64,000 nucleotides of DNA from Marinobacter sp. LQ44 (GTDB lineage: Bacteria; Pseudomonadota; Gammaproteobacteria; Pseudomonadales; Oleiphilaceae): NCBI RefSeq assembly GCF_001447155.2, contig NZ_CP014754.1, positions 1,612,001 to 1,676,000 of the forward strand. Reading direction: 5' to 3'. The first letter of the stretch is position 1; each line of letters starts with the position of its first letter. This document shows positions 18,817-29,223 of this stretch, piece by piece. The notes beneath the pieces are model-generated. The model saw only the letters and a program-made list of their open reading frames with translations, did not search any database and was not told where the DNA came from. The translations under genes were made by a program, and so were the position numbers.

Positions 18817-20937
18817 TCAGTCAGCGAAGTCAGTCGGCTGCTCGCCTTCCTTAACTTCCTTCATGGACAGCTTAACGCGACCACGGTTGTCCACATCCAG
18901 CACCTTCACCAGAACTTCCTGACCTTCGCTCAGCTCGTCAGTCACGTTCTCGATACGGCGCTCAGAGATCTGGGAAATGTGCACCAGACCATCCTTGCCA
19001 GGCAGGATGTTAACGAAGGCACCGAAGTCCACAATGCGCTCAACGCGGCCCTTGTAGATAGCGCCCACTTCGATCTCGGCAGTGATTTCCTTCACCCGAT
19101 TCACGGCAGCCTGTGCGGCCGCAGCGTTGTCGGCGTAGATCTTCACGTTGCCGTCGTCGTCCAGGTCAATAGACGCACCGGTCTCGTCACAGATAGAACG
19201 GATCACAGAACCGCCCTTACCGATAACGTCACGGATCTTGTCCGGATGGATCTTGATGGTGGTGATGCTCGGAGCGCGCTCAGAAAGCTCGGCACGGGGC
19301 TCGGCGATCACCTTGTTCATCTCGTCCAGGATGTGCAGACGCGCAGCGTTGGCCTGCTCCAGGGCGATTTCCATGATTTCGTCGGTAATACCCTGGATCT
19401 TGATGTCCATCTGCAGGGCAGTAACGCCGTCTTTGGTACCGGCAACCTTGAAATCCATGTCGCCCAGGTGGTCTTCGTCACCCAGGATGTCAGTCAGGAC
19501 CGCGAACTTGTCGCCTTCCTTGACCAGACCCATGGCGATACCGGCCACCGGAGCCTTCAGAGGCACACCGGCGTCCATCAGAGCCAGGGAAGAACCACAC
19601 ACGGAAGCCATGGAACTGGAACCGTTGGATTCAGTGATCTCGGATACCGCACGGATGGCATACGGGAATTCTTCGATAGTCGGCATAACCGCGGCTACAC
19701 CACGCTTGGCCAGGCGACCGTGACCGATTTCACGACGGCCCGGGGAGCCCATACGGCCCGCTTCACCTACGGAGTACGGAGGGAAGTTGTAGTGGAACAG
19801 GAACGGGTCCTTGCGCTCGCCTTCCAGGGCATCGATGATCTGCACGTCACGGGTGGTACCCAGGGTGGCGGTGACGATGGCCTGGGTCTCGCCACGGGTG
19901 AACAGGGCAGAACCGTGCACGGACGGCAGTACGCCAACTTCAACCTTGATCGGGCGAACGGTCTTGTTGTCACGGCCATCGATACGCGGCTTGCCTTCGA
20001 TAACCTGCAGACGAACCACAGACTTCTCAACCTTGCCGAAATACTTCTTCACTTCCTCTTCGGACGGCTGGCCTTCTTCTTCACCGGCCAGTTTTTCAAC
20101 GGCAGCGGATTTGATCTCGCCCAGACGCTCATAGCGAGCCATCTTGTCGCGGATTGCGTAGGCTTCTTCGATGGCACCGCCGAACTCGGCCTTGATGGCG
20201 TTCAGAAGTTCGGTGTTTTCAGCTTCAGGCTGCCATTCCCAGCGCGGCTTGCCGTTTTCAGCAGCAAATTCCTTGATCGCGGTGATGGCTGCCTGCATTT
20301 CCTGGTGGGCGTAGAGCACGCCGCCCAGCATCTGGTCTTCCGTCAGGCCCTTGGCCTCGGACTCAACCATCAGCACCGCTTCGTCGGTACCGGCCACAAC
20401 CATGTCCAGCAGGGAGCTACCCAGCTCTTCGAAGGTCGGGTTCAGGAAGTAGCCTTTCTCGTTGGTGTAACCCACACGGGCAGCACCAATCGGGCCGTCG
20501 AACGGGATACCGGAGATGGCCAGGGCTGCAGATGCAGCAATCATGGCAGCGATATCCGGATCGTGGTTCTTGCTGGCAGACATAACCGTCAGCACAACCT
20601 GAACTTCGTTCATGTAGCCGTTCGGGAACAGCGGGCGAATCGGACGGTCGATCAGGCGGGAGGTCAGCGTCTCTTTCTCGGACGGACGACCTTCACGCTT
20701 GAAAAAGCCGCCCGGAATTTTACCGGCGGCGTAGGTTTTTTCCTGGTAGTTCACAGTCAGGGGGAAGAAGCCCTGGCCCGGCTTGGGCTCTTTGGCGCCA
20801 ACAACGGTGCCCAGAACGGCAGTGTCGCCGGTGCTTACCAGTACCGCGCCGGTTGCCTGACGGGCAATACGACCGGTTTCCAGGGTGAAGGTTTCCCCAC
20901 CCATTTCAAATGTCTTGATACGTGGTTGCAGTTCCAC
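18817..20937 (-). CDS. pnp: Polyribonucleotide nucleotidyltransferase (PNPase)
   Basis: Phosphorolytic 3'-5' exoribonuclease and degradosome component. The 706 residues carry two RNase PH-like cores joined by an alpha-helical domain, then a KH domain ([17 protein letters not shown], ~555-615) and an S1 domain ([20 protein letters not shown], ~620-690). The start is GTG 20937 with AGGAG six bases upstream; a non-ATG start also occurs in E. coli pnp (TTG). It follows rpsO, separated by 363 bases that hold two hairpins likely to be involved in processing and autocontrol. Confidence 0.96.
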   Translation of the reverse strand: MELQPRIKTFEMGGETFTLETGRIARQATGAVLVSTGDTAVLGTVVGAKEPKPGQGFFPLTVNYQEKTYAAGKIPGGFFKREGRPSEKETLTSRLIDRPIRPLFPNGYMNEVQVVLTVMSASKNHDPDIAAMIAASAALAISGIPFDGPIGAARVGYTNEKGYFLNPTFEELGSSLLDMVVAGTDEAVLMVESEAKGLTEDQMLGGVLYAHQEMQAAITAIKEFAAENGKPRWEWQPEAENTELLNAIKAEFGGAIEEAYAIRDKMARYERLGEIKSAAVEKLAGEEEGQPSEEEVKKYFGKVEKSVVRLQVIEGKPRIDGRDNKTVRPIKVEVGVLPSVHGSALFTRGETQAIVTATLGTTRDVQIIDALEGERKDPFLFHYNFPPYSVGEAGRMGSPGRREIGHGRLAKRGVAAVMPTIEEFPYAIRAVSEITESNGSSSMASVCGSSLALMDAGVPLKAPVAGIAMGLVKEGDKFAVLTDILGDEDHLGDMDFKVAGTKDGVTALQMDIKIQGITDEIMEIALEQANAARLHILDEMNKVIAEPRAELSERAPSITTIKIHPDKIRDVIGKGGSVIRSICDETGASIDLDDDGNVKIYADNAAAAQAAVNRVKEITAEIEVGAIYKGRVERIVDFGAFVNILPGKDGLVHISQISERRIENVTDELSEGQEVLVKVLDVDNRGRVKLSMKEVKEGEQPTDFAD

Positions 20938-21059
20938 AATAAACTCCTGCTCTTTTCAACGGTTAATACCTGGCCGGGTGGCACTCACCCTTGCCAGGTT
21001 TTCTTTACCACCGCAGCAGTCTGATCTGTGAACCGAAAGGCAACCCGTCTGAAAGCTAA

Positions 21060-21129
21060 CAGGCTGTTGCAAAACCCCGGTGTGGCGAGCGGCCAACTGT
21101 GTGCGGCTCCCGGGCTTTTCAACAACCTG
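21060..21129. repeat. Imperfect inverted repeat between rpsO and pnp
   Basis: CAGGCTGTTGCAAAACCCCGG (21060-21080; last base G) and the near-complement at 21110-21129 form an ~20-bp stem with three differences, around a 29-base GC-rich loop. In the E. coli pnp leader a long hairpin cut by RNase III mediates PNPase autoregulation; this structure is in the same place, but its ends resemble dispersed hairpin repeats of this kind of genome, so it may be an inserted repeat that took that role. Confidence 0.6.
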
Positions 21130-21259
21130 CTATCAATATCGGCTTTCCATTAGACAGAGAAAATCCTTCGGTTTCACTGACAAATCAACTGCAGCATAAA
21201 CACCGTCTGGCATCCCCTGAGCGGGCACACACAGACAGTGGGAGAGAAGCGCGGCTGAA

Positions 21260-21275
21260 CCCGGGCAACCCCGGG
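21260..21275 (-). terminator. Hairpin after rpsO
   Basis: CCCGGG-CAAC-CCCGGG lies 25 bases past the rpsO stop, extended by AA/GCC flanks on the minus strand as GGCCCGGGG-TTG-CCCGGG. There is no T-tract, so it is more likely a partial terminator or an RNase processing site than a full stop. Confidence 0.45.
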
Positions 21276-21300
21276 CCAGCCTTCAGGTCGCTAAACCGGA

Positions 21301-21570
21301 TTAGCGACGCAGACCCAAGCGCTGGATGAGCTCCAGGTAACGGTCAGCGTTTTTACGCTTGAGGTAGTCCAGCAGCTTACGACGCTGGTTTACCATCCGG
21401 ATCAGGCCGCGGCGGGAATGGTGATCCTGCTTGTTGGCCTTGAAGTGATCCTGCAGCTTGTTGATGTTGGCGCTCAGCAGTGCAACCTGAACTTCAGGAG
21501 AACCGGTATCGCCTTCAACTTGCTGAAAATCCTTAACGATCTGAGCTTTCTCATTGGCAGACAGTGCCAT
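21301..21570 (-). CDS. rpsO: 30S ribosomal protein S15
   Basis: Primary 16S rRNA-binding protein of the small-subunit platform. It has 89 residues from MALSANEK, the universal S15 length; the start at 21570 has GAGGTG upstream. The conserved [23 protein letters not shown] and [19 protein letters not shown] stretches are present. It lies between truB and pnp, the standard order in gammaproteobacteria. Confidence 0.98.
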   Translation of the reverse strand: MALSANEKAQIVKDFQQVEGDTGSPEVQVALLSANINKLQDHFKANKQDHHSRRGLIRMVNQRRKLLDYLKRKNADRYLELIQRLGLRR

Positions 21571-21648
21571 ATTACACCTCATGGTTTGCGATGCTGATAA
21601 ATCCGGCCGAACCGCGCATCTCTACAGCCCGGCTAATCAGCGGCGGTG

Positions 21649-22572
21649 TTACCCGCCACTGTTCTTTACCAGACGGCGCGGCACCAGTTTGGTGTCATCG
21701 CCCTCCGGCATAGCTTCTGCCAATCCCACGAAGTTACGATCGCCGTAGACACGCACGAAGCCTTCAAGGGACTGACCCGGTATTCTAACCGGTTGTCCGT
21801 TCAATATCGATACCAGTGCCGAGCCAGAAAGCCGGTACTCGGGAAACATCGTCAGCGCGCTTTCCGGCGTCAGCAGCAAGCCGTCCAGGCTCTCACCGCG
21901 CTCACGCATGGCTTCCAGGTCTTTGACATCGTGAGCATTTTCCAGCGTGTAGCCAGAGGCCAGGGTACGCCGAAGTGCACTGACATGGGCACCGCACCCC
22001 AGTACCGCACCGATATCTTCAACCAGTGAGCGTATATACGTACCCTTGGTACAGGTCACCGCCAGGTCAAGCTCCTGCTCGCGAACCGCCAACAGGGTCA
22101 ACTCATAGATGGTGACAGGACGCGCCGGGCGCTCGATCTCAATGCCTTCGCGGGCATACTCGTACAGTGGCCGGCCCTGGTGCTTGAGCGCAGAGTACAT
22201 GGACGGTACCTGCTGGATATCACCCCGGAACTGCTCCAGCACGGTTTCCACCTGCGCCTCAGTCAATGCAGGCACCGGTTTTTCTTCAACCACTGCGCCT
22301 TCGCTATCACCGGTTTCTGTCCGTATGCCCAACCGCGCGGTAGTGATATACGCCTTGTCACTGTCGAGCATGGTCTGGGAAAATTTGGTGGCTTCTCCAA
22401 AACACAGCGGCAAAACACCGGTGGCGAGCGGATCAAGCGCACCTGTGTGGCCCGCCTTAGCGGCGCCATACAGGCGCTTGACCTGCTGCAGAATCCCGTT
22501 GGAGGTGACACCCTGGGGCTTGTCGATCACCAGGATGCCATTTACGTCACGGCCTTTACGTCTTCGGCTCAA
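21649..22572 (-). CDS. truB: tRNA pseudouridine-55 synthase
   Basis: Makes pseudouridine 55 in the T-loop of tRNAs. It has 307 residues; Asp47 in [12 protein letters not shown] is the catalytic residue (48 in E. coli). A PUA-like C-terminal domain follows residue ~250. The start is TTG 22572, overlapping the rbfA stop by TTGA with GGAG ten bases upstream; the resulting N-terminus [20 protein letters not shown] agrees well with E. coli TruB, so the unusual codon is credible. Confidence 0.95.
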   Translation of the reverse strand: MSRRRKGRDVNGILVIDKPQGVTSNGILQQVKRLYGAAKAGHTGALDPLATGVLPLCFGEATKFSQTMLDSDKAYITTARLGIRTETGDSEGAVVEEKPVPALTEAQVETVLEQFRGDIQQVPSMYSALKHQGRPLYEYAREGIEIERPARPVTIYELTLLAVREQELDLAVTCTKGTYIRSLVEDIGAVLGCGAHVSALRRTLASGYTLENAHDVKDLEAMRERGESLDGLLLTPESALTMFPEYRLSGSALVSILNGQPVRIPGQSLEGFVRVYGDRNFVGLAEAMPEGDDTKLVPRRLVKNSGG

Positions 22573-23000
22573 GCATCACGCTCCGGATTATCTGAAACCG
22601 GATCATCGTTATCATCGCGAGGAACAGCAGGCTGATCCCCAACGGCTTCTCGAATCAGACGGTCCATCTTGCGACTCTGGTTAAGCAGGCTGTCGAAGTG
22701 GAAACGCAGGTGGGGTACCACCCGCAGCTTCATCGCCCGCCCGACCTGACCTCGCAGGAATCCCGAGGACTTGTTGAGCACCGCCAGGGAATCCTGAACT
22801 TCCGGAGATTGCTCGGTAAGCTCTTCGGTCGACAACAGGGAAATGTAAATATCGGCATAGCCCAGATCACGGCTGACCTTGACGGCATTCACCGTGACCA
22901 TGCCAACGCGAGGGTCTTTGACCTCGCGCTGGATGAGCTGGGCCAGTTCACGTTGCATCTGATCGCCGATACGATCTATGCGACTGTATTCCCGCGCCAT
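22569..23000 (-). CDS. rbfA: Ribosome-binding factor A
   Basis: Late 30S assembly factor that binds pre-16S rRNA. The 143-residue product has the KH-like fold pattern ([21 protein letters not shown] at the start, [18 protein letters not shown] and LRFHFDSLL) plus a short acidic tail. It overlaps infB by one base and truB by four, so the three are coupled. Confidence 0.95.
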   Translation of the reverse strand: MAREYSRIDRIGDQMQRELAQLIQREVKDPRVGMVTVNAVKVSRDLGYADIYISLLSTEELTEQSPEVQDSLAVLNKSSGFLRGQVGRAMKLRVVPHLRFHFDSLLNQSRKMDRLIREAVGDQPAVPRDDNDDPVSDNPERDA

Positions 23001-25540
23001 CAGGCCCCCGTTGATTCGAGCTGACGCTCAACGCGAACGCGATCGAACACCTCGATCTGATCGCCCACTTTCACGTCGTAGCCTTTAACACCGATACCAC
23101 ACTCCATACCGTTGCGGACTTCCGGTACGTCATCCTTGAAGCGACGCAGGGATTCCAGCTCGCCCTCGAAGATAACCACGTTGTCACGCAGTACGCGGAT
23201 CGGCTTGTTACGGTATACGGTACCCTCGGTCACCATACAGCCGGCCACCTGGCCAAACTTCGGTGAACGGAACACGTCCCGCACATCGGCGATACCCACG
23301 ATGTCTTCCCGGAATTCGGGCTTGAGCATACCAGTCAGGGCGGACTTAACATCATCAATCAGGTTATAGATGATGCTGTAGTAACGCAGATCCAGACCTT
23401 CCTGCTCCACCAGGCGCTTGGAAGCGGTATCCGCACGCACGTTGAAACCGAAGATAACCGCGTTGGTGGCCATGGCCAGGCTCACGTCTGTCTCGGCAAT
23501 ACCGCCAACACCAGACGAAACAATCTTGACCTGAACTTCCTCGTTACCCAGGTCCTGCAGGGCCTTGGTGATGGCCTCCAGGGAACCACGAACGTCGGTC
23601 TTGAGAACAACGTTAAGGGTTTTGACTTCGTCTTTACCCATGTTCTCAAACATATTCTCCAGCTTGGCGGCCTGCTGGCGCTGCAGACGCTGCTCGCGCT
23701 CGCGGGTCTGGCGGAATTCGGCCAGTTCTTTGGCTTTCTTCTCATCAGCCACGGCGAAGAACTCATCGCCAGCATCCGGTGTGCCATTCAGGCCAAGAAT
23801 TTCGACCGGAATGGACGGGCCAGCTTCCTTGACCTGCTTGCCGGCTTCGTCGGTCATCGCCCGAACCTTGCCGTAGAATGAGCCGGCCACGACCATGTCG
23901 CCCTGGCGCAGGGTGCCGTTCTGAACCAGAACGGTCGCAACAGAACCACGACCACGCTCCAGGCTGGACTCAACAACCACACCACGGGCGGAGGCATCCG
24001 GTGATGCTTCAAGTTCCAGAATCTCGGCCTGCAGCAGGACAGCTTCCAGCAGATCATCAATACCAAGACCGGTATGGGCCGACACAGGCACAAACTGCAC
24101 GTCGCCGCCCCAGTCTTCCGGAATCACATCCAGAGCAGACAGTTCGTTTTTGATGCGGTCCGGGTCGGCCTCTTCCTTGTCCATCTTGTTGATGGCGACC
24201 ACCAGGGGCACACCGGCAGAGCGTGCATGCTGAACCGCTTCCTTGGTTTGCGGCATAACACCGTCATCCGCAGCCACAACCAGGATAACGATATCCGTGC
24301 ACTGGGCACCGCGCGCGCGCATGGCGGTAAACGCTGCGTGGCCCGGGGTGTCCAGGAACGACACCATGCCGTGATCGGTTTCTACGTGGTAGGCGCCGAT
24401 GTGCTGGGTAATACCACCGGACTCACCCGCGGCCACCTTGGTGCGCCGAATGTAGTCCAGCAGGGATGTCTTACCGTGGTCAACGTGACCCATCACGCTC
24501 ACAACCGGGGCGCGCTTGATCTTTTCCTTGCCTTCATGCTGCACGGTAATCTCGCTCAGCACTTCTTCTTCAAAGGCATCTTCACTGACCGCTTTGGGCT
24601 TGTGGCCCAGCTCTTCGGTTACCAGAACGGCGGTTTCCTGATCCAGTGCCTGGTTGATGGTGGCCATAACGCCCATTCCCATCAGGGTTTTAATGACATC
24701 AGCGGCTTTGACAGCCATGCGCTGGGCAAGATCACCGACGGTGATGGTTTCCGGAATCTGTACTTCTCTAACCATTGGCTTTGTGGGCCTCTCGAAAGCA
24801 TGACGCTTTTCTTTCGGTTTCTTTTTAGCCCGCAGCTGCTTGCGAGGAACGGCTTCTTCCTCGTCTTCAGAAATCACCAGAGGTTCTTCAACCGGACGGC
24901 TGCGAGGGCCGCGATGGCCAGCCTGCTTCTTCTTCGGCTTGCCTTCTTCGATATCGTCGCCGCGCTCGCGTACCTTTTCTTTCTTTTTCTTTGGCTTGCG
25001 ATCCCGACCTTCGTCTTCAGGCGGAGGCATGGGAATGTCCTCCGGCGCTGTTTCCAGTTCGGGTTCGGACTTTTCTTCCTGAACAGGCTCAGCCGCTGCC
25101 GGCTCTGATGGAGCGGCGGTTTCTGCCGGCTGTTCTTGCGGCTGCTCTGCAGCCACTTTCGGTGCTTCATCGACCACCGGGGATTCAGCCACAGGCTGTT
25201 CCGCTACCTCTTCCGGCTTCGGTGCTTCAACCTCTGGTTCCGGCTGCAGTTCCGCACGCTTGATATAGGTGCGGCGCTTGCGCACTTCCACGTTCACGGT
25301 TTTTGCCTTACCGGCCTTCAGCGTGGTGGTGGTTTTACGCTTCAGGGTGATCTTGTTCGGCTCTGCCTGAGCTTCACCGTGGGTCTTTCTCAGATAGGTC
25401 AGCAACTGCTGCTTCTCATCACTGGTGACAGCGTCGTTCTCACTACGGGCTTTCAGGCCCGCTTCCACGATCTGCTTCAGCAAACGATCCACGGGAGCGC
25501 CTACATCTGCGGCCAGTTGTTTTACCGTTACATCAGCCAT
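23000..25540 (-). CDS. infB: Translation initiation factor IF-2
   Basis: GTPase that places fMet-tRNA on the 30S subunit and promotes subunit joining. The 846 residues include an N-terminal IF2N fold, a low-complexity region rich in Pro, Glu, Ala and Lys (~90-250), and the GTPase with GHVDHGKT at 351-358 and NKMD. Domains II-IV follow and end with the fMet-tRNA-binding C2 region. An internal start for a shorter IF-2 isoform is possible but not clear. Confidence 0.97.
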   Translation of the reverse strand: MADVTVKQLAADVGAPVDRLLKQIVEAGLKARSENDAVTSDEKQQLLTYLRKTHGEAQAEPNKITLKRKTTTTLKAGKAKTVNVEVRKRRTYIKRAELQPEPEVEAPKPEEVAEQPVAESPVVDEAPKVAAEQPQEQPAETAAPSEPAAAEPVQEEKSEPELETAPEDIPMPPPEDEGRDRKPKKKKEKVRERGDDIEEGKPKKKQAGHRGPRSRPVEEPLVISEDEEEAVPRKQLRAKKKPKEKRHAFERPTKPMVREVQIPETITVGDLAQRMAVKAADVIKTLMGMGVMATINQALDQETAVLVTEELGHKPKAVSEDAFEEEVLSEITVQHEGKEKIKRAPVVSVMGHVDHGKTSLLDYIRRTKVAAGESGGITQHIGAYHVETDHGMVSFLDTPGHAAFTAMRARGAQCTDIVILVVAADDGVMPQTKEAVQHARSAGVPLVVAINKMDKEEADPDRIKNELSALDVIPEDWGGDVQFVPVSAHTGLGIDDLLEAVLLQAEILELEASPDASARGVVVESSLERGRGSVATVLVQNGTLRQGDMVVAGSFYGKVRAMTDEAGKQVKEAGPSIPVEILGLNGTPDAGDEFFAVADEKKAKELAEFRQTREREQRLQRQQAAKLENMFENMGKDEVKTLNVVLKTDVRGSLEAITKALQDLGNEEVQVKIVSSGVGGIAETDVSLAMATNAVIFGFNVRADTASKRLVEQEGLDLRYYSIIYNLIDDVKSALTGMLKPEFREDIVGIADVRDVFRSPKFGQVAGCMVTEGTVYRNKPIRVLRDNVVIFEGELESLRRFKDDVPEVRNGMECGIGVKGYDVKVGDQIEVFDRVRVERQLESTGA

Positions 25541-25560
25541 ACTGGTCCTCCTCTCCCGAA

Positions 25561-27054
25561 TCAGGCCTGGTCTTCAAACCAGGGGGCACGCGCGGTCATG
25601 ATCAGCTGACCAGCACGCTCTTCATCCATACCTTCAATTTCAAGCAGTTCGTCAATTGACTGCTCAGCCAGATCTTCCATCGTACGCACGCCCATACCGG
25701 CGAGTTTGAACGCCAGTGAACGGTCCATACCGTCCATGTTGAGAAGATCTTCTGCGGGCTCCGCGCCCTCCAGGGCCTCTTCACTCGCCAACGCCTGGTT
25801 CAACAGGACGTCTTTGGCACGACGGCGCAGCTCTGTGACGGTTTCTTCGTCAAAGCCATCGATAGCCAGCATTTCTTCCATCGGCACGTACGCCACTTCC
25901 TCAATCGAGGTAAAGCCTTCGTCGATCAGGACACCGGCAAATTCCTCGTCAACGTCCAGGTGCGCGGTAAAGTGCTCAACCAGGCGAGAGTATTCCTGCT
26001 CCTGGCGCTCGCCGGCTTCTTCCTCGGTCATTACGTTCAAAGTCCAGCCGGTCAGCTCGGTGGCCAGACGAACGTTCTGGCCGTTACGGCCGATGGCCTG
26101 GGCCAGATTGTCTTCGGCGACGGCAACATCCATGGTGTGGCGGTCTTCATCCATCACGATGGAGGCCACCTCGGCCGGCGCCATGGCGTTGATGACCAAC
26201 TGGGCCGGGTTGTCGTCCCACAGCACAATATCAACTCGCTCGCCGCCCAGCTCGTTGGACACGGCCTGGACCCGGGAGCCCCGCATGCCCACGCAGGCAC
26301 CCACCGGATCAATACGGCGGTCGTTGGTCTTCACGGCAATCTTGGCGCGGGAGCCGGGATCACGGGCTGCACCACGGATCTCAATCAGGTCCTCAGCAAT
26401 CTCCGGCACTTCAATGCGGAACAGCTCAATCAGCATCTGCGCGTCGGTACGGCTCAGGATCAGCTGCGGGCCGCGATGATCGGTGCGGATCTCCAGCAAC
26501 AGGGAACGCACGCGGTCGCCCATGCGGAAGGTTTCCCGGGGAATCAGATGCTCACGGGGCAGAAGTGCCTCAGCGTTGCCACCCAGATCCACAATCACGT
26601 TGTCCCGTGTCACCTTCTTGACCGTTCCGGAAACCAGCTCGCCAACGCGGTCGCGGTAGCTGTCGACGATCTTCATGCGCTCGGCTTCGCGAACCTTCTG
26701 GAAAATAATCTGCTTGGCAGCCTGGGCGCCGATACGGCCAAAGGCGACTGATTCCACTTTCTCTTCGTGGATGTCGCCCGGCTTCAGGTCTGGACTGATT
26801 TCTTCGGCTTCCTGCAAGGTCAGTTCTGTACCCAGCGCTGGAACGGCGTCGTTGTCCACTACCAACCAGCGGCGGAAGGTCTCGTACTCTCCGGTGCGGC
26901 GGTCAATGGCAACCCGGATGTCCGCTTCTTCGTCTTCATAACGCTTCTTGGCAGCGGTCGCGAGCGCCAGCTCGATCGCCTCGAAAATCACGTCTTTCTC
27001 GACACCTTTCTCGTTCGAGACGGATTCTACTACCAGCAAGATCTCTTTACTCAT
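25561..27054 (-). CDS. nusA: Transcription termination/antitermination factor NusA
   Basis: RNA polymerase-binding factor acting in pausing, termination and rRNA antitermination. The 497 residues show the N-terminal polymerase-binding domain, S1 domain ([18 protein letters not shown]), two KH domains ([20 protein letters not shown] and [18 protein letters not shown]) and two C-terminal acidic repeats, as in E. coli. It lies between rimP and infB, with ATG 27054. Confidence 0.97.
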   Translation of the reverse strand: MSKEILLVVESVSNEKGVEKDVIFEAIELALATAAKKRYEDEEADIRVAIDRRTGEYETFRRWLVVDNDAVPALGTELTLQEAEEISPDLKPGDIHEEKVESVAFGRIGAQAAKQIIFQKVREAERMKIVDSYRDRVGELVSGTVKKVTRDNVIVDLGGNAEALLPREHLIPRETFRMGDRVRSLLLEIRTDHRGPQLILSRTDAQMLIELFRIEVPEIAEDLIEIRGAARDPGSRAKIAVKTNDRRIDPVGACVGMRGSRVQAVSNELGGERVDIVLWDDNPAQLVINAMAPAEVASIVMDEDRHTMDVAVAEDNLAQAIGRNGQNVRLATELTGWTLNVMTEEEAGERQEQEYSRLVEHFTAHLDVDEEFAGVLIDEGFTSIEEVAYVPMEEMLAIDGFDEETVTELRRRAKDVLLNQALASEEALEGAEPAEDLLNMDGMDRSLAFKLAGMGVRTMEDLAEQSIDELLEIEGMDEERAGQLIMTARAPWFEDQA

Positions 27055-27108
27055 TGGATTGCCCTGCCCTCAATATAATCGATGCATCCACAGTCTTGTT
27101 CGAATGGG

Positions 27109-27570
27109 TCATTCAAAAACCGGTACGATGTTGGCCTTTTCAATACTGTCAAAAGGCAACAGGTATTCGTGGTCATCAACAACCACGATGACTTCATCGC
27201 CCTCTATACCTTTGATCAGGCCTGTAAATTTGCGCCGGCCTTCAAACGCCATGCGCAGCTTGATCTGAACCTGATGGCCAACGAATTCCTGATACTGCTC
27301 GAGACGAAACAGCGGTCGGTCCATACCCGGCGACGACACCTCCAGGGTGTATTCACTCTGGATGGGGTCTTCCACATCCATCACGCCGCTTATCTGACGG
27401 CTGACTTTCTCGCAGTCTTCAATACTGATGCCATTTTCCGCATCATCAATAAACACCCGAAGCATGGACTGATAGCCCCGGGAACGGTATTCGATACCCC
27501 AGAATTCATACCCGAGCCCTTCCACTACCGGGCGCAGAATGTCTTCCAGTTGTTTAAGCTTGGCTGACAA
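27109..27570 (-). CDS. rimP: Ribosome maturation factor RimP
   Basis: 30S subunit assembly factor, 153 residues. The pattern [40 protein letters not shown] and the C-terminal SH3-like beta domain are typical. It starts at TTG 27570 with a strong GGAGG nine bases upstream. It is first of rimP-nusA-infB-rbfA-truB-rpsO-pnp; three hairpins separate it from the upstream tRNA-Leu. E. coli has a tRNA-Met gene in this spacer, which is missing here. Confidence 0.94.
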   Translation of the reverse strand: MSAKLKQLEDILRPVVEGLGYEFWGIEYRSRGYQSMLRVFIDDAENGISIEDCEKVSRQISGVMDVEDPIQSEYTLEVSSPGMDRPLFRLEQYQEFVGHQVQIKLRMAFEGRRKFTGLIKGIEGDEVIVVVDDHEYLLPFDSIEKANIVPVFE

Positions 27571-27611
27571 GTGTCGCCGCCTCCGTATTCAGATTTTCGG
27601 ACTACAAAAAC

Positions 27612-27640
27612 AAAAAAAGGGCTGTTGATCAGCCCTTTTT
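27612..27640. terminator. Bidirectional hairpin upstream of rimP
   Basis: AAAAAGGGCTG-TTGAT-CAGCCCTTTTT has an A/T-flanked stem with T-runs on both strands. It lies 42 bases before rimP on the minus strand, so any promoter further upstream would have to read through it; this suggests attenuation or antitermination control of rimP-nusA. Confidence 0.75.
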
Positions 27641-27674
27641 ATGCACCAGGGCCCTTTGCGCCAGGCCCCTTAAT

Positions 27675-27703
27675 CAAAAAGCCCCTATGAATGGGGCCTT
27701 TTG
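27675..27703. terminator. Second terminator-like hairpin in the rimP leader
   Basis: CAAAAAGCCCC-TATGAAT-GGGGCCTTTTG: a GGCCCC/GGGGC-type stem with A/T flanks usable on both strands, 35 bases from the first one. The region between here and tRNA-Leu holds the most likely place for a rimP promoter, but no clear -10/-35 pair was seen. Confidence 0.65.
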
Positions 27704-27843
27704 TTGCAAGAATTCGCAGAAAGCTAACCCAACTCTGCCCTCTGCCGACAGACACCTGGCCTGCCTGGACACTACAACGCCGTTGCAAGGTCCAATATCC
27801 GCCGGAGTATAGAGACGCCGCGCAGACTGGTCAAGGACTGACC

Positions 27844-27873
27844 AAAAAAAACGGCCTGGAACTTCCAAGCCGT
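27844..27873 (-). terminator. Terminator of tRNA-Leu / secG transcript
   Basis: Read on the minus strand, ACGGCTTGG-AAGTT-CCAGGCCGT is followed by eight T, thirteen bases after the tRNA 3' end. One G-T pair is in the stem. This is a standard intrinsic terminator. Confidence 0.9.
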
Positions 27874-27885
27874 CTTACTCAAATA

Positions 27886-27970
27886 TGGTGCCCGGGGCCG
27901 GACTCGAACCGGCACAGCTTTCGCTACCACCCCCTCAAGATGGCGTGTCTACCAGTTTCACCACCCGGGC
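27886..27970 (-). tRNA. leuU: tRNA-Leu (anticodon GAG)
   Basis: An 85-base class II tRNA with encoded CCA. Acceptor GCCCGGG pairs with CCCGGGC; the D arm is GGTGAAACTGGTAGACAC; the anticodon loop CTTGAGG gives GAG, reading CUC/CUU; a variable arm GGTAGCGAAAGCTGT and the T arm GCCGGTTCGAGTCCGGC follow. Its place between secG and rimP matches E. coli leuU. Confidence 0.97.
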
Positions 27971-27978
27971 AACATTCT

Positions 27979-28356
27979 TTACTCGAGGTCAGGGAGCTGA
28001 GACTCCCCACCCTCGGTTTCGCGACCTGCAGATTCTTCGATACCAGGCGCAGCTTCAGCCGGCGCCTGACGGGATTCCTGAACTGTCGGAATACCGGCCT
28101 CACCTGCCACTTCAGCACGCTGCTTGGCGAAGATTGCCAGCGAAAAACTTGTCACAAAAAACACAACCGCCATAAACGTGGTCAGACGGGTCAGAAAGCT
28201 ACCACTGCCCTGACTACCGAACACGGTCTGGGACGCACCGCCACCGAAAGCAGCACCGGCATCTGCACCCTTACCCTGCTGGATAAGGACCAGACCCACC
28301 AGAGCCACGGCGATCACGACGTGAACAACGACTACCAGTGTTTCCATCCAATCCAT
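27979..28356 (-). CDS. secG: Preprotein translocase subunit SecG
   Basis: Small membrane subunit of SecYEG. Two spans (VVVHVVIAVALVGLVLI and FMAVVFFVTSFSLAIFA) flank the conserved LIQQGKGADAGAAFGGGASQ and GSQGSGSFLTR loop. The 125 residues exceed E. coli's 110 because of a Glu/Ala/Pro-rich C-terminal tail. Start ATG 28356 or the Met three codons later are both possible. It is followed after eight bases by the tRNA gene. Confidence 0.93.
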   Translation of the reverse strand: MDWMETLVVVVHVVIAVALVGLVLIQQGKGADAGAAFGGGASQTVFGSQGSGSFLTRLTTFMAVVFFVTSFSLAIFAKQRAEVAGEAGIPTVQESRQAPAEAAPGIEESAGRETEGGESQLPDLE

Positions 28357-28380
28357 ACAGACTCTCGTAAACGTTTTGGC

Positions 28381-29139
28381 TTACGCACCCACCGGAAACG
28401 CGCGGCAGATACTTACAAAATCTTCAGCCTTAAGGGAAGCACCACCTATAAGACCGCCATCAATATCGGGCTCTGCAAACAGAGCGGCCGCATTATCCGC
28501 TTTTACACTGCCGCCGTAAAGTACTGAAATCGTCTCAGACGGCGCACCCATCTCTGCAAGCACCCGGCGAATGTCCGCGTGCATGGCCTGGGCATCTTCT
28601 GCGGTCGCCGTCTTTCCGGTACCTATTGCCCATACCGGCTCGTAGGCAACCACAATTTTCGACCACTGCTCACCAGCCACCGACGCCAGGCCTTGCTGAA
28701 CCTGGCTGGCCACTACCCGCTCAGCCGAACCGGCTTCGCGTTCTTCCAGAGTCTCACCGACGCAAAGTACTGCCGTCAGCCCGGACGCCAGAACACGCTC
28801 GATCTTCCTGACAACCACTTCGTCGGACTCACCAAACAACTGGCGACGCTCGGAATGACCAACGAGGGCGTACTGACACCCCAGATCTTTCGCCATATCA
28901 GAGGAGACTTCACCCGTGTAGGCACCCGACTGCCACTGACTGACGTTCTGCACGCCAGCAACCAATTCAGAGCCACAAAGCGCAACCACAGAGTCAACAT
29001 AAAGGGCAGGAGGTATGATAACCACCTCTGCCCTGGCATCAAGACTGGCAACCTGCTCGCGGACCTGACCGACCAGCTGCTGCACCAGGTCTTTCGACCC
29101 GTTCATCTTCCAGTTTCCAGCTACGATCTTGCGACGCAT
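28381..29139 (-). CDS. tpiA: Triosephosphate isomerase
   Basis: Interconverts dihydroxyacetone phosphate and glyceraldehyde 3-phosphate. It has 252 residues with the N-terminal RRKIVAGNWKMNG (catalytic Lys), His in LVGHSERRQ and the catalytic Glu in YEPVWAIGTGKTAT. The start was moved to ATG 29139; a longer frame exists without family support. Placed between glmM and secG, as in many gammaproteobacteria. Confidence 0.96.
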   Translation of the reverse strand: MRRKIVAGNWKMNGSKDLVQQLVGQVREQVASLDARAEVVIIPPALYVDSVVALCGSELVAGVQNVSQWQSGAYTGEVSSDMAKDLGCQYALVGHSERRQLFGESDEVVVRKIERVLASGLTAVLCVGETLEEREAGSAERVVASQVQQGLASVAGEQWSKIVVAYEPVWAIGTGKTATAEDAQAMHADIRRVLAEMGAPSETISVLYGGSVKADNAAALFAEPDIDGGLIGGASLKAEDFVSICRAFPVGA

Positions 29140-29223
29140 ACCAAATCTCAATCGTCCCGACCTGAGGGAGGGCGAACTATACAGCAGACATTTGTCTCGC
29201 ACAACCCGCCCTATTCCACAAAA

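Noticed and set aside
18979..21024. 681-codon plus-strand open frame opposite pnp
   Set aside because: Same antisense effect; low-complexity His/Asp/Thr-rich product, no ribosome binding site, and pnp is certain.
27571..27885. Possible tRNA-Met (metY) before rimP as in E. coli
   Set aside because: No cloverleaf or T-arm GGTTC motif was found in this spacer; only hairpins with T-runs.
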